Assembly (NCBI GenBank): GCA_022798035.1
Contig: JAAWLS010000026.1
Coordinates: forward strand, 1-14,391
Direction: 5' to 3'
DNA: 14,391 bases
Source of the DNA: Lachnospiraceae bacterium
GTDB lineage: Bacteria; Bacillota; Clostridia; Lachnospirales; Lachnospiraceae
Both the position numbers and the translations under genes were made by a program. This document shows positions 7,496 to 14,391 of the stretch, in pieces; the stretch's first letter is position 1, and each line of letters starts with the position of its first letter. The notes below the pieces were generated by a model. It was given only the letters and a program-made list of their open reading frames with translations. It searched no databases and was not told the origin of the DNA.

Positions 7496-8323
7496 TTACA
7501 TGCTTATTTGCTCCTCATACCGCTCTTCACACATCTTATTGATTTCTGCACATACCAGCAATATGTAAATACCAAAATACAGCCACAACATCAGCAAAAT
7601 AATGGTAGTCAGACTTCCATACATGGAAAACCCATTGAAATAATCCACATAAACAGAAATTCCAAAGGACAGAAACGACCAGCCCACTGCACTCAGCAAA
7701 CTTCCGGGAAGCTGATTCTTCAGCTTTGCCTTTCGGTTTGGGAGCATTTTAAACATCATTGCAAAAAACATCATCAGTACTGCCAGCAAAATCAGGGAAC
7801 GCAGCTTTAAGATTCCCTGCGTAATATCCGCCACAATTGGAATATATTTCACAACCAGATTCTGCAGACTGTTGCCAAATACCATCAATGTGAGAGAAAC
7901 CACGATAGCAATCACCAGCATCAGCGTATACAAAATGGCACGAAACCGCAGAAAAATCCAATTTCTCGTCTCCTCAATATCATAGACACTGTTCAGTCCA
8001 TTGGTAAGACACTGTACCCCTTTTGCCGCCGACCACACTGCCATCACCGCCGCCACCGACACAATTCCAGCTGAATTGCTGTATACTTCATGTATAATTC
8101 CTATAAGAAACGGCGAAATATAATCCGGCATCAACCGATGAACCGCCTCCATTATCATTCCTTCTGTCACTGGCGTGTACTGCACCAGGGAGATAAACAG
8201 CATAATAAAAGGAATTAAAGACATTATGATAAAAAATGCAGACTGCGCGGCATAGGCGCTGACGTTATCCCTTCTGCATTCTTCCAGAAACATTCTCATT
8301 TTTGCCGCTATTTTCCAAAACAT
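7496..8323 (-). CDS. YihY/virulence factor BrkB family membrane protein
   Basis: A 275-residue polytopic inner-membrane protein. About six hydrophobic segments are visible (near 27-48, 85-104, 128-150, 172-192, 207-226 and 236-260). Family landmarks are AYAAQSAFFIIMSLIPF (about 23-39), WSAAKGVQCLTNGLNSVYDIEE (about 97-118) and the C-terminal MYGSLTTIILLMLWLYFGIYILLVCAEIN (about 234-262), characteristic of YihY/BrkB proteins. It was once misnamed ribonuclease BN; the molecular function of the family is not established. The ATG lies two bases after the stop of the upstream spoIID-like gene and its GAGGAA ribosome site overlaps that gene's last codons, so translation is probably coupled. The gene ends at TAA next to repeat copy 2. 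A role in envelope function is inferred only from the coupling to a cell-wall enzyme. Confidence 0.92.
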   Translation of the reverse strand: MFWKIAAKMRMFLEECRRDNVSAYAAQSAFFIIMSLIPFIMLFISLVQYTPVTEGMIMEAVHRLMPDYISPFLIGIIHEVYSNSAGIVSVAAVMAVWSAAKGVQCLTNGLNSVYDIEETRNWIFLRFRAILYTLMLVIAIVVSLTLMVFGNSLQNLVVKYIPIVADITQGILKLRSLILLAVLMMFFAMMFKMLPNRKAKLKNQLPGSLLSAVGWSFLSFGISVYVDYFNGFSMYGSLTTIILLMLWLYFGIYILLVCAEINKMCEERYEEQISM

Positions 8324-8325
8324 AT

Positions 8326-10587
8326 TTATTCCTCATTGTATATATTTTCTATGGAGATATCATGATAAAATTTCATTAAGATATCAATATAATTCATGCC
8401 GGCCTTTGCCATCCCGTTGGAACCATTCTGGCTCATTCCAATTCCATGGCCATAGCCTCCTCCATCCAGCACATATCCTTTTTCTGCCGGGGTTATGGTA
8501 CAGTAAGCGCTTGGAAGAAGTTTCATATCAACGGGATTTCCGTTTTTGTCTGTCACTTTCAGTGCCGCAGCCCCCAGCACGGAGCGTATGTTATATTCGG
8601 TGAGCAAAAGAACACTTCCTTTTTCATAGGTGACACATAGTTTTCGAATGGCGCCTCCCGTCCCCCGCTCTTTCACAGAAATTTCTTTCACTTTTCCAAA
8701 TCCCGCAATATCGGACACAGAGCCTTTGGCTCCATCCTCTTTTAATATTTCCACATTGGTTTCGTTGGCTTTGGCCCGCTCCACTACCATGGCGCTCATA
8801 GCTTCTCCCCGCCCCTTCTCTATGGAAATCTCTGCTCTCCAGCGAAAATAAGGGCTCTCGCTGTCAAACCCGGTGACTTCACTATTTTTGATAAATTCCG
8901 CAAAAGCTTCTTCACTGGAAATATCTGTTTTTGCCTCCTCTGCAAGCAGTGATGTTCCCTGCAGATACTCATATTTTTCCTCGTTCTCAATATTCCACAA
9001 TCCCATGTCTCCAGTATAACCGCAGGATGTGGAGAAAAAATAGGCCTCCGCAATTTCTCCCTTATATTTTATCACCTCGCCTACTGTATCGTCCACTGCC
9101 AGATTGGTCTGGGTATTTTCCTCCTGCTTATTATATACCTGATAATTTGTACTGTCATCCACATGGGCACCAAAAGCTGCGTAATCGTTTTTCATCAATT
9201 GTATGCAGGCATAACTTCTGGCGCAGACTGCCTGAACCCGCAGGGCTTCCAATTCATAAGAAGCCGGCATTTCACTTGGAACCACCCCATATAAGTACTG
9301 TTCCAAAAGAAGCTCATTTACTACGCCGTACCCCTCCTGATATTTCCGCACTTCCATACTGCCCCGATATCCCAGGGAACTGGGTGTGCCTGTTTCATCT
9401 GCAAAATAAATTTTTCCATCTTCTGATGAAATTTTAACATAATCCACATCTTTTTGAAAAAATTCTGATACCGCAAAGGGCTGATTCGCCTCTAACTGTT
9501 CTTCTTTGCCGCCAAAGGCCACCGTTACCCCCTTATCTGCCATAAACACCGGATTTTCATGATAAATTCCGCTTTCTGCATTCAAAAGCAGTACACGAAT
9601 CACCTCAATGGAGGCCGGCTCCTTCAGGATAATTCCGCAGACCTGTTTCTCTGCCACCACAAAATCCGCCTGAAGATTTCCAATTACCAGTTTTGATTCA
9701 TCCAATTCTTCCACTGTTCCGTAAGTCTTATATATTTTCAGACTTCCGCTGTGCTCTAATGTTCCATACCCGGAAATTTCAATCTGCTTCTCATTAAAAC
9801 TCAGTACTTTGCCGGAAATCATATCTTCTTTTTTATAAATGGCTGTAACCTTTTTTTCTTTCCATTCCACATCGCATATGGTATCTGTAATCTCTTCGGT
9901 CAGTCCTTCCACATCTAAAAGGATTTTCTGATGTTCATATAAAATTTCTGCCTTTGCATCCTGAGCAGAATGAATAAACACATTTTCCAAAGTGAGCGGG
10001 CCTTTGCACTCACTGCTGACCCCTATAATCCGCTCTCCCTTTACATAAACTTGATACATATCGTAGCGGTGGAAATAATCCACTCCCTCTGCCACCTCAA
10101 AATATCCCTTTTGTGTCAGTTTCCGCTGACTTCCTTCCGGGGATTCATCCTCTGAATCTTCCGTTAAAAAGACAAAATTTTTGGCAGACACTTCTCCTTT
10201 TGTGTCCAGCAAATCCAATATCTGTTCATACACTCCGTTCCACTGGGAGCGTGTTACGTTTTTCCAGGAAAATTCATCTGGATAAGTTACATATTCTTTC
10301 ACAGAAAGCTGTTCCAGCAATTTCTCCAATTTTGCAAAAGTTAATTTTCCATTTAAGTTTTTTCCGCCATTGATTTCTTTTAATTTATCCTTCCACTCTT
10401 TCTCTTCATAATATGTAAAACTCAGCTGCGAAGGCAGTTCTGCCATCGCCACATACTCTCCGCTGTATTCCAGGATAACTTTTTCTTTTGTAATTATTTT
10501 TACAAAAATAAAAACCAAAATCAACAGCAGAAGCACCCATATTGCTGTCACACAACTTTTTTTGTTCAAAGAATATTTCTTTTTCAT
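8326..10587 (-). CDS. SpoIID/LytB-domain protein (membrane-anchored lytic transglycosylase-like)
   Basis: A 753-residue protein. Residues 1-12 are basic and about 13-32 form a single hydrophobic anchor. Some 370 residues of unrecognised, acidic, beta-rich sequence follow, then a SpoIID domain (about 405-750). Domain landmarks: LLEQYLYGVVPSEMPASYEL (PSEMP at 437-441, whose Glu-439 matches the catalytic acid of SpoIID), ALRVQAVCARSYA (about 448-460), FFSTSCGYTGD (about 517-527) and GGGYGHGIGMSQNG (about 709-722). SpoIID enzymes cleave peptidoglycan glycan strands with stripped stem peptides. The protein is about twice the length of B. subtilis SpoIID, so it may be a paralogue rather than the engulfment enzyme. 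The usual Cys/His-containing segment reads DDSTNYQVY here and has no Cys or His. ATG 10587 has AGGAAG six bases upstream; an in-frame TTG at 10659 has no good site. It is coupled to the YihY-family gene. Confidence 0.9.
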   Translation of the reverse strand: MKKKYSLNKKSCVTAIWVLLLLILVFIFVKIITKEKVILEYSGEYVAMAELPSQLSFTYYEEKEWKDKLKEINGGKNLNGKLTFAKLEKLLEQLSVKEYVTYPDEFSWKNVTRSQWNGVYEQILDLLDTKGEVSAKNFVFLTEDSEDESPEGSQRKLTQKGYFEVAEGVDYFHRYDMYQVYVKGERIIGVSSECKGPLTLENVFIHSAQDAKAEILYEHQKILLDVEGLTEEITDTICDVEWKEKKVTAIYKKEDMISGKVLSFNEKQIEISGYGTLEHSGSLKIYKTYGTVEELDESKLVIGNLQADFVVAEKQVCGIILKEPASIEVIRVLLLNAESGIYHENPVFMADKGVTVAFGGKEEQLEANQPFAVSEFFQKDVDYVKISSEDGKIYFADETGTPSSLGYRGSMEVRKYQEGYGVVNELLLEQYLYGVVPSEMPASYELEALRVQAVCARSYACIQLMKNDYAAFGAHVDDSTNYQVYNKQEENTQTNLAVDDTVGEVIKYKGEIAEAYFFSTSCGYTGDMGLWNIENEEKYEYLQGTSLLAEEAKTDISSEEAFAEFIKNSEVTGFDSESPYFRWRAEISIEKGRGEAMSAMVVERAKANETNVEILKEDGAKGSVSDIAGFGKVKEISVKERGTGGAIRKLCVTYEKGSVLLLTEYNIRSVLGAAALKVTDKNGNPVDMKLLPSAYCTITPAEKGYVLDGGGYGHGIGMSQNGSNGMAKAGMNYIDILMKFYHDISIENIYNEE

Positions 10588-10661
10588 CCAGCTCTTCCTG
10601 TCCCTTTTTAAATTCAAGCGTCCCCTTTGCCCCTCTTTCCAGACAAACAGCATTACCAACG

Positions 10662-10691
10662 AAAAGGCTGCCTTTCTCCAAAGCAGCCTTT
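10662..10691. other. Stem-loop in the spoIID-like leader
   Basis: AAAGGCTGC (10663-10671) pairs with GCAGCCTTT (10683-10691) across an 11-base loop, a perfect nine-base-pair stem. It falls between the putative promoter and the chosen start codon. On the minus strand the stem is followed by TTCGTTGG, so a terminator or attenuator role is weak. On the plus strand it is followed by the pyrimidine-rich TCCTCTTTTG, but no plus-strand gene precedes it. Confidence 0.5.
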
Positions 10692-10735
10692 CCTCTTTTG
10701 TAATTTATCTTCCGTATCTCAAAAATCTTTTGCAT

Positions 10736-10763
10736 ATTATAATTCTTTTGTATTTTCTGTCTT
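10736..10763 (-). promoter_or_regulatory. Possible promoter for the spoIID-like/yihY pair
   Basis: A perfect -10 TATAAT at 10736-10741 with a weak -35 AAGACA at 10758-10763 (16-base spacer). It lies downstream of the 6S RNA and about 150 bases upstream of the chosen ATG. The -10 is convincing and the -35 is not. Confidence 0.35.
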
Positions 10764-10842
10764 TCGTACTTCCTGTTTCTCTCTTTTGTCACTTATGCGC
10801 AAATTTTCTTTAGTAAAAATCTTTGGTACACTGTAATTTTTC

Positions 10843-11035
10843 TGGAAAGTACCCCAAAATGCCGTTCCTGCAATTTTGACTCCTAGCTAAGCTAGGTGGG
10901 TAACCGCAGCCTCTCTTCTGCCTTCCGCTGCGTTATGACGGCCTGACATCCAATCGGCAATATAGGAATCCCATAAAAATAAATGTAGGTTCAAAATAAC
11001 AGGTTATCGAACACCCCAGGAATACTCTCTAGCCT
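10843..11035 (-). ncRNA. ssrS: 6S RNA
   Basis: About 190 nt recognised as a Firmicutes 6S RNA. The ends pair: AGTATTCC (11019-11026) with GGGGTACT (10848-10855), then GTTC with GAAC further in. Internal segments fit clostridial 6S RNAs: TTTTGAACCTACA, GGGATTCCTATATTG, GTCAGGCC, GGAAGGCAGA, TTACCCACCTAGC and AGGAGTCAAAAT. An open-promoter-like central bubble flanked by long paired arms is expected from the family, which binds sigma-A RNA polymerase and tunes transcription in slow growth. A near-consensus promoter lies directly upstream. The 3' end is uncertain: no classic terminator is present, although GGTAC (near 10850) could pair with GTACC about 25 bases downstream, ahead of ATTTTT. Exact ends are estimates. 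Confidence 0.85.
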
Positions 11036-11041
11036 ATACTG

Positions 11042-11070
11042 ATTATACCTTATTATGCCCCGATTATCAA
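11042..11070 (-). promoter_or_regulatory. Promoter of the 6S RNA
   Basis: -35 TTGATA (11065-11070), a 17-base spacer and a perfect -10 TATAAT (11042-11047) on the minus strand. This places the RNA start near 11035, nine bases before the closing stem of the 6S RNA. Confidence 0.85.
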
Positions 11071-11089
11071 CTAAAAATTAATGTTAATT

Positions 11090-11254
11090 TCATGTTTCAG
11101 GCACAAAATTTTCCAACAAAGTTTCCCTATAACATGGGCTTTCTGGATTTCCCTCCACTTCATCTTGTAGATTTTCCGGAAGGCCTTCCTTCTTTACTTC
11201 AACCTCATCTTGTAGATTTTCCAGAAGACCTTCCTTCTTTACTTCAGCTTCATC
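11090..11254 (-). pseudogene. In-frame continuation of the L,D-transpeptidase repeat tail beyond its stop codon
   Basis: Directly after the TAA at 11255-11257 the same frame stays open for 54 codons to TGA at 11090-11092. It encodes more of the same repeat (DEAEVKKEGLLENLQ, DEVEVKKEGLPENLQ, DEVEGNPESP) and ends LLENFVPET. The DNA repeats keep the same 45-bp period across the stop. At the stop position the sister repeats have CAA or CAG (Gln), so the TAA fits one C-to-T change in a CAA codon. I read this as a cut-off part of the gene rather than an independent coding region; read-through or strain-variable restoration cannot be excluded. Confidence 0.7.
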
Positions 11255-11340
11255 TTATGGATTTGTCTGAAGTTCTTCATTGTTCTCTTCAGCTCCATCC
11301 TGTGGATTTGTCTGAAATTCTTCATCGTTTACTTCAGCTT
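11161..11340 (-). repeat. Four 45-bp tandem repeats in the transpeptidase tail region
   Basis: Units start at 11161, 11206, 11251 and 11296, each opening with CATCYTRTRG-like sequence on the plus strand. The two leftmost units are nearly identical (a few mismatches); the other two are diverged from them but similar to each other. Each unit is 15 codons, so copy-number change keeps the frame. The stop codon lies in the unit at 11251-11295. Confidence 0.85.
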
Positions 11341-13801
11341 CATCCTGCGGACTCTTCTGAGGTTCTTCTGTTTCCGGCTCTTCCTGTGGATTTACCTGAG
11401 GTTCTTCTGTTTCCGGCTCTTCCTGTGGATTTACCTGGGGCTCTTCTGCTTCTGGTTCATTTCCATTTTCTGGAACATCGCTGTCCTTTCGCTCTTTTGC
11501 TTCTGGTGCCTGACTCTGAGCACTGCTTCCGCCATCATCCGTCGGTGCAGCCGCACTAACGTTAAGGATAAACTCTGCCGCTGCGCTTCTTCCCATATAT
11601 TCCACTGTATAGGTGATTGTATAAGTACCTGCTTCTGTGAATTTTACCTTTCCATCTGCACCGACTGCCGGAACATTTACAATATTCTGTCCACTTTCAT
11701 TTTTACCGGTAATCACTGCCTTTATTACATTTGCTGGTACAGAACTCTGTCCCAAAGAAGCTGTAACTCCGTCATATACAGCATAGTCCTCTCCAACCTT
11801 GATGTCTTTTGTCTTCTCGTTCGAAATCTCAATTGCCAATTTCCGGTTGTCTTTTACCAGAACACTCATTTCTGCTTGTGCAACGGCTCCGCTATTCTTC
11901 GGATTTGCCGCAGTATATACAATCTTATAAGTTCCAGCTTTGTCAAAGATGTACTCTTCTCCAGTAAAGGTGGTCGTAACTCCATCTGGTGTTGTAACGG
12001 CAATCTTCAAATTTCCAGTAACATCCGCACCAGACAAGAGAACTGCTTTTACACCGGTTTTCAGATTTAATTTTCCTTCAATTTCCATCTCTTTATTTGC
12101 AACACCGCTGATAACAGGAGCTTTGGTATCATTTACCACTACCTTCATCGTTGCCTTTGTGACGTTCTTCTTATTGTTTGGATTGGCAACAGAATATTCC
12201 ACTGTATAAGTTCCTGTCTTATTGAACTTGTATTTTTTAGATGCTGTCTCGTTCACGGTCACAAATGTATTTGTTCCAGGCACTTTGACTTTCGTTACAA
12301 TTTTAGAAGTCATATTTGCACCAGACACCAGTTTTGCCGACACTCCGCTTCTCAAGTTCAAAACCTGATTGTATTCCAATGTTTTCTGGCTAAACTTACC
12401 TGATAGTTTCGGTTTCTTAGTGTCTTTCACAATAAACGAAGTTACCTTCTTGGCTACCGCTTTCTTATTATTGGGATTCGCCACAGAATATTCTACTTTG
12501 TAGGTTCCCAGCTTACTGAATTTGTATTTCTTAATCTTGCTTTCACTGAGCTTTTTATATTTTTTGTCTTTCGGAGCCTTTACCTTAACAGTAATCTTAG
12601 AAGTCATATTTTTACCAGATACCAGTTTTGCTTTGATACCGGACTTCAAATTCTGCTTAGAGTTGTACTCTACCGTCTTCTTAGATTTCACTCCGGTAAA
12701 TTTCGGCGCCTTAGTGTCCTGTACTTTGACTTTGCAGGTCAGCTTTGTAGTCAGCTTATTATTCGGATTCTTGACATAGTAATTAATCTTATATGTTCCC
12801 AGTTTTGACAGCTTTAATTTATCTTTCTTATATGTTTTCTCTTTTTTGCTTCCTGGATAAATTACCTTTATCTGAATCTTCTTTGTCAGATTTTTGCCTG
12901 TAACATTATAGGCCTTGACATTTTTCTTCAAATTAATGGTAGAGTTATACTCCTTTGTCAGTTTTTTCTTAACTCCCTTGATGGTTGCCTTCTCAGTATC
13001 TTTTACCTGATAAGTCACGCTTGCGTAAGCTTCTCTTCCCAGAGCATCGGTGATACCGTATGTAACTTTATATTTTCCTAATTTTTTCGTGTTGACATTT
13101 CCATCATGTCTCAGCCAGCCGCTGATATCGTTTCCAAGAGAGTCCCTTGCTACAATTCCTGCATATGGATTGAAGGTCGTTCCATAAGAAATCGTTCTGT
13201 TAGCTCCGCTTGTGTCAATGGAAGGTCTTGCCGTATTATAAGGATTGCCCGGCATAGGGTCTGTGGGGTCCCAGCCCTCCTTTGTGTTTGGCACTTTAAT
13301 CGCCGCTGGTTTACCCAAAGGGTCATTTGCAGAGGAACCATAAATAATATTCACCGTGGTCCCCAGAGGGCAGTTGTCATAAATCCACTTGGCATCTGCC
13401 ACCGTCAGTCTGACGCATCCATGTGAAGCAGTGGTTCCCAGCTTGTTATACTCCCGATAAGACTGAGATGCGTAATCTCCATTCCGATAGTACCACACAG
13501 AATGGAACAGGATGGAACCTGTAATTCGCGTGCAGTATTGTCCATAAGAAGGGCCATCCAGTACATGCCATCTCAATTTCTGCTTCGTATTATATGTTCC
13601 CAGAGGAGTAGCCGTTCCCGTAGAACACACAAAGGCACGTTCCGCTGCTCCAGCGCTGTTATACACAGTTACCACATTTGTTCCCTTATTTATCTGCAGC
13701 GTATATCCTCCTGCAGCCTGGGCCTCACTGTGTCCGGCTAAAACAGAGACCGCCAAAAGCAGGCAAAACATCAGTGAGATTACAATTTTATTTTTCTTCA
13801 T
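11255..13801 (-). CDS. Secreted L,D-transpeptidase (YkuD) with Ig-like repeats and acidic tandem-repeat tail
   Basis: An 848-residue protein. A signal peptide (about 1-30: basic start, hydrophobic core, HSEAQAAG) leads into a YkuD catalytic domain (about 32-155) with the signature TASHGCVRLT; Cys-129 is the expected nucleophile, with His-127 in the motif and His-100 upstream. Such enzymes form 3-3 peptidoglycan cross-links or attach proteins to the wall. About six Ig-like, DUF5011-type beta repeats follow (near 206-268, 270-362, 364-461, 463-558, 560-651 and 653-749), with recurrent LGTYKVEYSVANPNNKK-like and VKDTKAP-like linkers; they are very lysine-rich. The tail (about 750-848) is Glu/Pro-rich with 13- and 15-residue repeats (EEPQVNPQEEPET type). 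No sortase motif is seen. ATG 13801 has GGAG eight bases upstream; ATG 13807 is too close to it. The stop looks recent, as the repeat frame continues beyond it. Confidence 0.93.
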   Translation of the reverse strand: MKKNKIVISLMFCLLLAVSVLAGHSEAQAAGGYTLQINKGTNVVTVYNSAGAAERAFVCSTGTATPLGTYNTKQKLRWHVLDGPSYGQYCTRITGSILFHSVWYYRNGDYASQSYREYNKLGTTASHGCVRLTVADAKWIYDNCPLGTTVNIIYGSSANDPLGKPAAIKVPNTKEGWDPTDPMPGNPYNTARPSIDTSGANRTISYGTTFNPYAGIVARDSLGNDISGWLRHDGNVNTKKLGKYKVTYGITDALGREAYASVTYQVKDTEKATIKGVKKKLTKEYNSTINLKKNVKAYNVTGKNLTKKIQIKVIYPGSKKEKTYKKDKLKLSKLGTYKINYYVKNPNNKLTTKLTCKVKVQDTKAPKFTGVKSKKTVEYNSKQNLKSGIKAKLVSGKNMTSKITVKVKAPKDKKYKKLSESKIKKYKFSKLGTYKVEYSVANPNNKKAVAKKVTSFIVKDTKKPKLSGKFSQKTLEYNQVLNLRSGVSAKLVSGANMTSKIVTKVKVPGTNTFVTVNETASKKYKFNKTGTYTVEYSVANPNNKKNVTKATMKVVVNDTKAPVISGVANKEMEIEGKLNLKTGVKAVLLSGADVTGNLKIAVTTPDGVTTTFTGEEYIFDKAGTYKIVYTAANPKNSGAVAQAEMSVLVKDNRKLAIEISNEKTKDIKVGEDYAVYDGVTASLGQSSVPANVIKAVITGKNESGQNIVNVPAVGADGKVKFTEAGTYTITYTVEYMGRSAAAEFILNVSAAAPTDDGGSSAQSQAPEAKERKDSDVPENGNEPEAEEPQVNPQEEPETEEPQVNPQEEPETEEPQKSPQDEAEVNDEEFQTNPQDGAEENNEELQTNP
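11359..11436 (-). repeat. Two exact 39-bp tandem repeats in the transpeptidase tail
   Basis: 11359-11397 and 11398-11436 are identical, and a diverged third unit follows. Each encodes 13 residues of the EEPQVNPQ type. The exact identity suggests recent duplication and likely length variation between strains. Confidence 0.9.
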
Positions 13802-13884
13802 TCTCATTTCTCCAACTTAATTCTATCTATAATCTTTCATTACATTCTACAAACATTTTGTTTACATTTCCCTTTATAAACATT

Positions 13885-13914
13885 CTCCCACAGGACACAA
13901 ATATCCTGTGGGAG
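13885..13914 (-). terminator. Strong stem-loop between pckA and the L,D-transpeptidase gene
   Basis: A perfect 11-base-pair stem CTCCCACAGGA/TCCTGTGGGAG (13885-13895 with 13904-13914) and an eight-base loop. On the minus strand it is followed by AATGTTTATAAAG, a poor U-tract, so termination of the upstream gene is likely but may be incomplete. Confidence 0.6.
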
Positions 13915-13944
13915 CCTTGGTTTGTATATTATACGACAAGTTCC

Positions 13945-13988
13945 GCACTCAGGACTCCTCCCAGCTTCGTTGGGTCCCTCCTCAGTGC
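13945..13988 (-). other. Long imperfect hairpin just after the pckA stop
   Basis: Outer arms GCACT/AGTGC, a C-C mismatch, AGGA/TCCT, an internal loop, and an inner CCCA/TGGG stem form a 44-base structure beginning three bases after the stop codon at 13992. It has no U-tract. A TATAAT-like box (13928-13933, minus strand) follows but lacks a -35. It could be an mRNA 3'-end stabiliser or part of a tandem terminator region. Confidence 0.55.
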
Positions 13989-13991
13989 ATA

Positions 13992-14391
13992 TTATAAAGT
14001 ATTTGCCTCGTCTACGACTTTTTTAATTGCTGCCGCAGCGTCTTCCGGCAATTTATTGAATCCGCCTTCTGCCTCGTTCAGATTCTCTACATAATTCAAT
14101 CTATCCTGCATACGTGCTTTTAACTGTTCAATGTAGCCTTTGTCGGATAAATCAGGAACGAATCCTTCCCATTCAAAGATTTCAATGTCAGAGAATGGTC
14201 CCCATGGTTTAAAGTCAGCTTTCTTCTCAACGATAGCTTCCAATACACCCAGAGTATCCTTCGGCTGAACTTTTTTGCCCATAAACTCGCCAGTGTTGAT
14301 AATATAGCAGTCTACATTCTTAGACTCTACGAGAGCTTTGAATTTCTCATAGTCATTTACCAGTGGATAAGTTCTGAATGGGTTTGCATAA
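13992..14391 (-). CDS. pckA: Phosphoenolpyruvate carboxykinase (ATP), C-terminal part, 5' end outside window
   Basis: The frame is open from the right edge to TAA at 13992, showing the last 132 residues. The segment YANPFRTYPLVNDYEKF...VDCYIINTGEFMGKKVQPKDTLG...EAIV aligns by eye with the C-terminal region of ATP-type PEPCK (E. coli PckA has VYLVNTG...GKRISIKDTRAIIDAIL). The tail then reads FKPWGPFSDIEIFEWEGFVPDL and ends VVDEANTL, unlike the E. coli terminus. The enzyme interconverts oxaloacetate plus ATP and PEP plus CO2 plus ADP; in gut clostridia it often runs in the carboxylating direction. The catalytic P-loop and metal ligands lie outside the window. An ATG at 14282 is internal to the gene, not a start. 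The call rests on the C-terminal motif only. Confidence 0.75.
   Translation of the reverse strand, partial: YANPFRTYPLVNDYEKFKALVESKNVDCYIINTGEFMGKKVQPKDTLGVLEAIVEKKADFKPWGPFSDIEIFEWEGFVPDLSDKGYIEQLKARMQDRLNYVENLNEAEGGFNKLPEDAAAAIKKVVDEANTL

Noticed and set aside
10588..10659. Upstream TTG start for the spoIID-like protein
   Set aside because: It would put 24 extra residues before a normal membrane anchor and has no good ribosome site.
10406..10792. Minus-strand frame overlapping the 5' part of the spoIID-like gene
   Set aside because: It overlaps the well-supported spoIID-like frame and holds no family motif; it spans the leader hairpin.
11092..11559. Open reading frame on the plus strand across the repeat array
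   Set aside because: It is antisense to the transpeptidase tail; its length comes from the tandem repeat lacking stops in that frame, and it has no ribosome site or recognisable domain.

Overview
The window looks like chromosomal DNA of a low-to-moderate GC Firmicute, most likely a Lachnospiraceae-type Clostridium. The reasons are a phenylalanine T-box leader in front of pheST, a Firmicutes-type 6S RNA, a SpoIID-type lytic transglycosylase, and an L,D-transpeptidase fused to lysine-rich Ig-like repeats. Every gene I can support is on the minus strand, so transcription runs from right (14391) to left (1).

In transcription order: (1) the 3' end of an ATP-type PEP carboxykinase (13992-14391), followed by two stem-loops. 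(2) A secreted L,D-transpeptidase (11255-13801) with a YkuD catalytic domain, about six Ig-like repeats and an acidic tandem-repeat tail. The tail is cut by a TAA, yet the same frame and repeat continue for 54 more codons to 11090. (3) A 6S RNA (about 10843-11035) with a near-consensus promoter. (4) A spoIID-like gene (8326-10587) closely coupled to a YihY/BrkB-family membrane protein gene (7496-8323). (5) An intergenic stretch with two copies of a 51-bp repeat, one inside a 154-bp segment bounded by 10-bp inverted repeats. (6) A sigma-A-type promoter and a Phe T-box (specifier TTC) ending in a terminator, then a GC-rich palindromic cluster. (7) pheS, pheT and queA, then a nitroreductase-family gene whose stop overlaps the start of a DUF3440/PAPS-reductase-like (IbrA/YbdN-type) gene that leaves the window at base 1.

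Functionally, items 1-4 cover central carbon metabolism, cell-wall remodelling (transpeptidase, SpoIID-like glycan lyase) and global transcription control (6S RNA). Items 6-7 form a probable Phe-tRNA-responsive translation operon: when uncharged tRNA-Phe accumulates, read-through raises PheST and probably QueA. The nitroreductase and IbrA-like pair at the distal end may be partly separated by a local promoter-like sequence and palindrome.

The strongest points for a second look are the in-frame stop inside the transpeptidase's tandem-repeat tail, the inverted-repeat-bounded element and its truncated twin between yihY and the T-box promoter, the GC-rich palindromic cluster in the pheST leader, and the coupled nitroreductase/IbrA-like pair. 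I do not see a clearly new multi-gene system.
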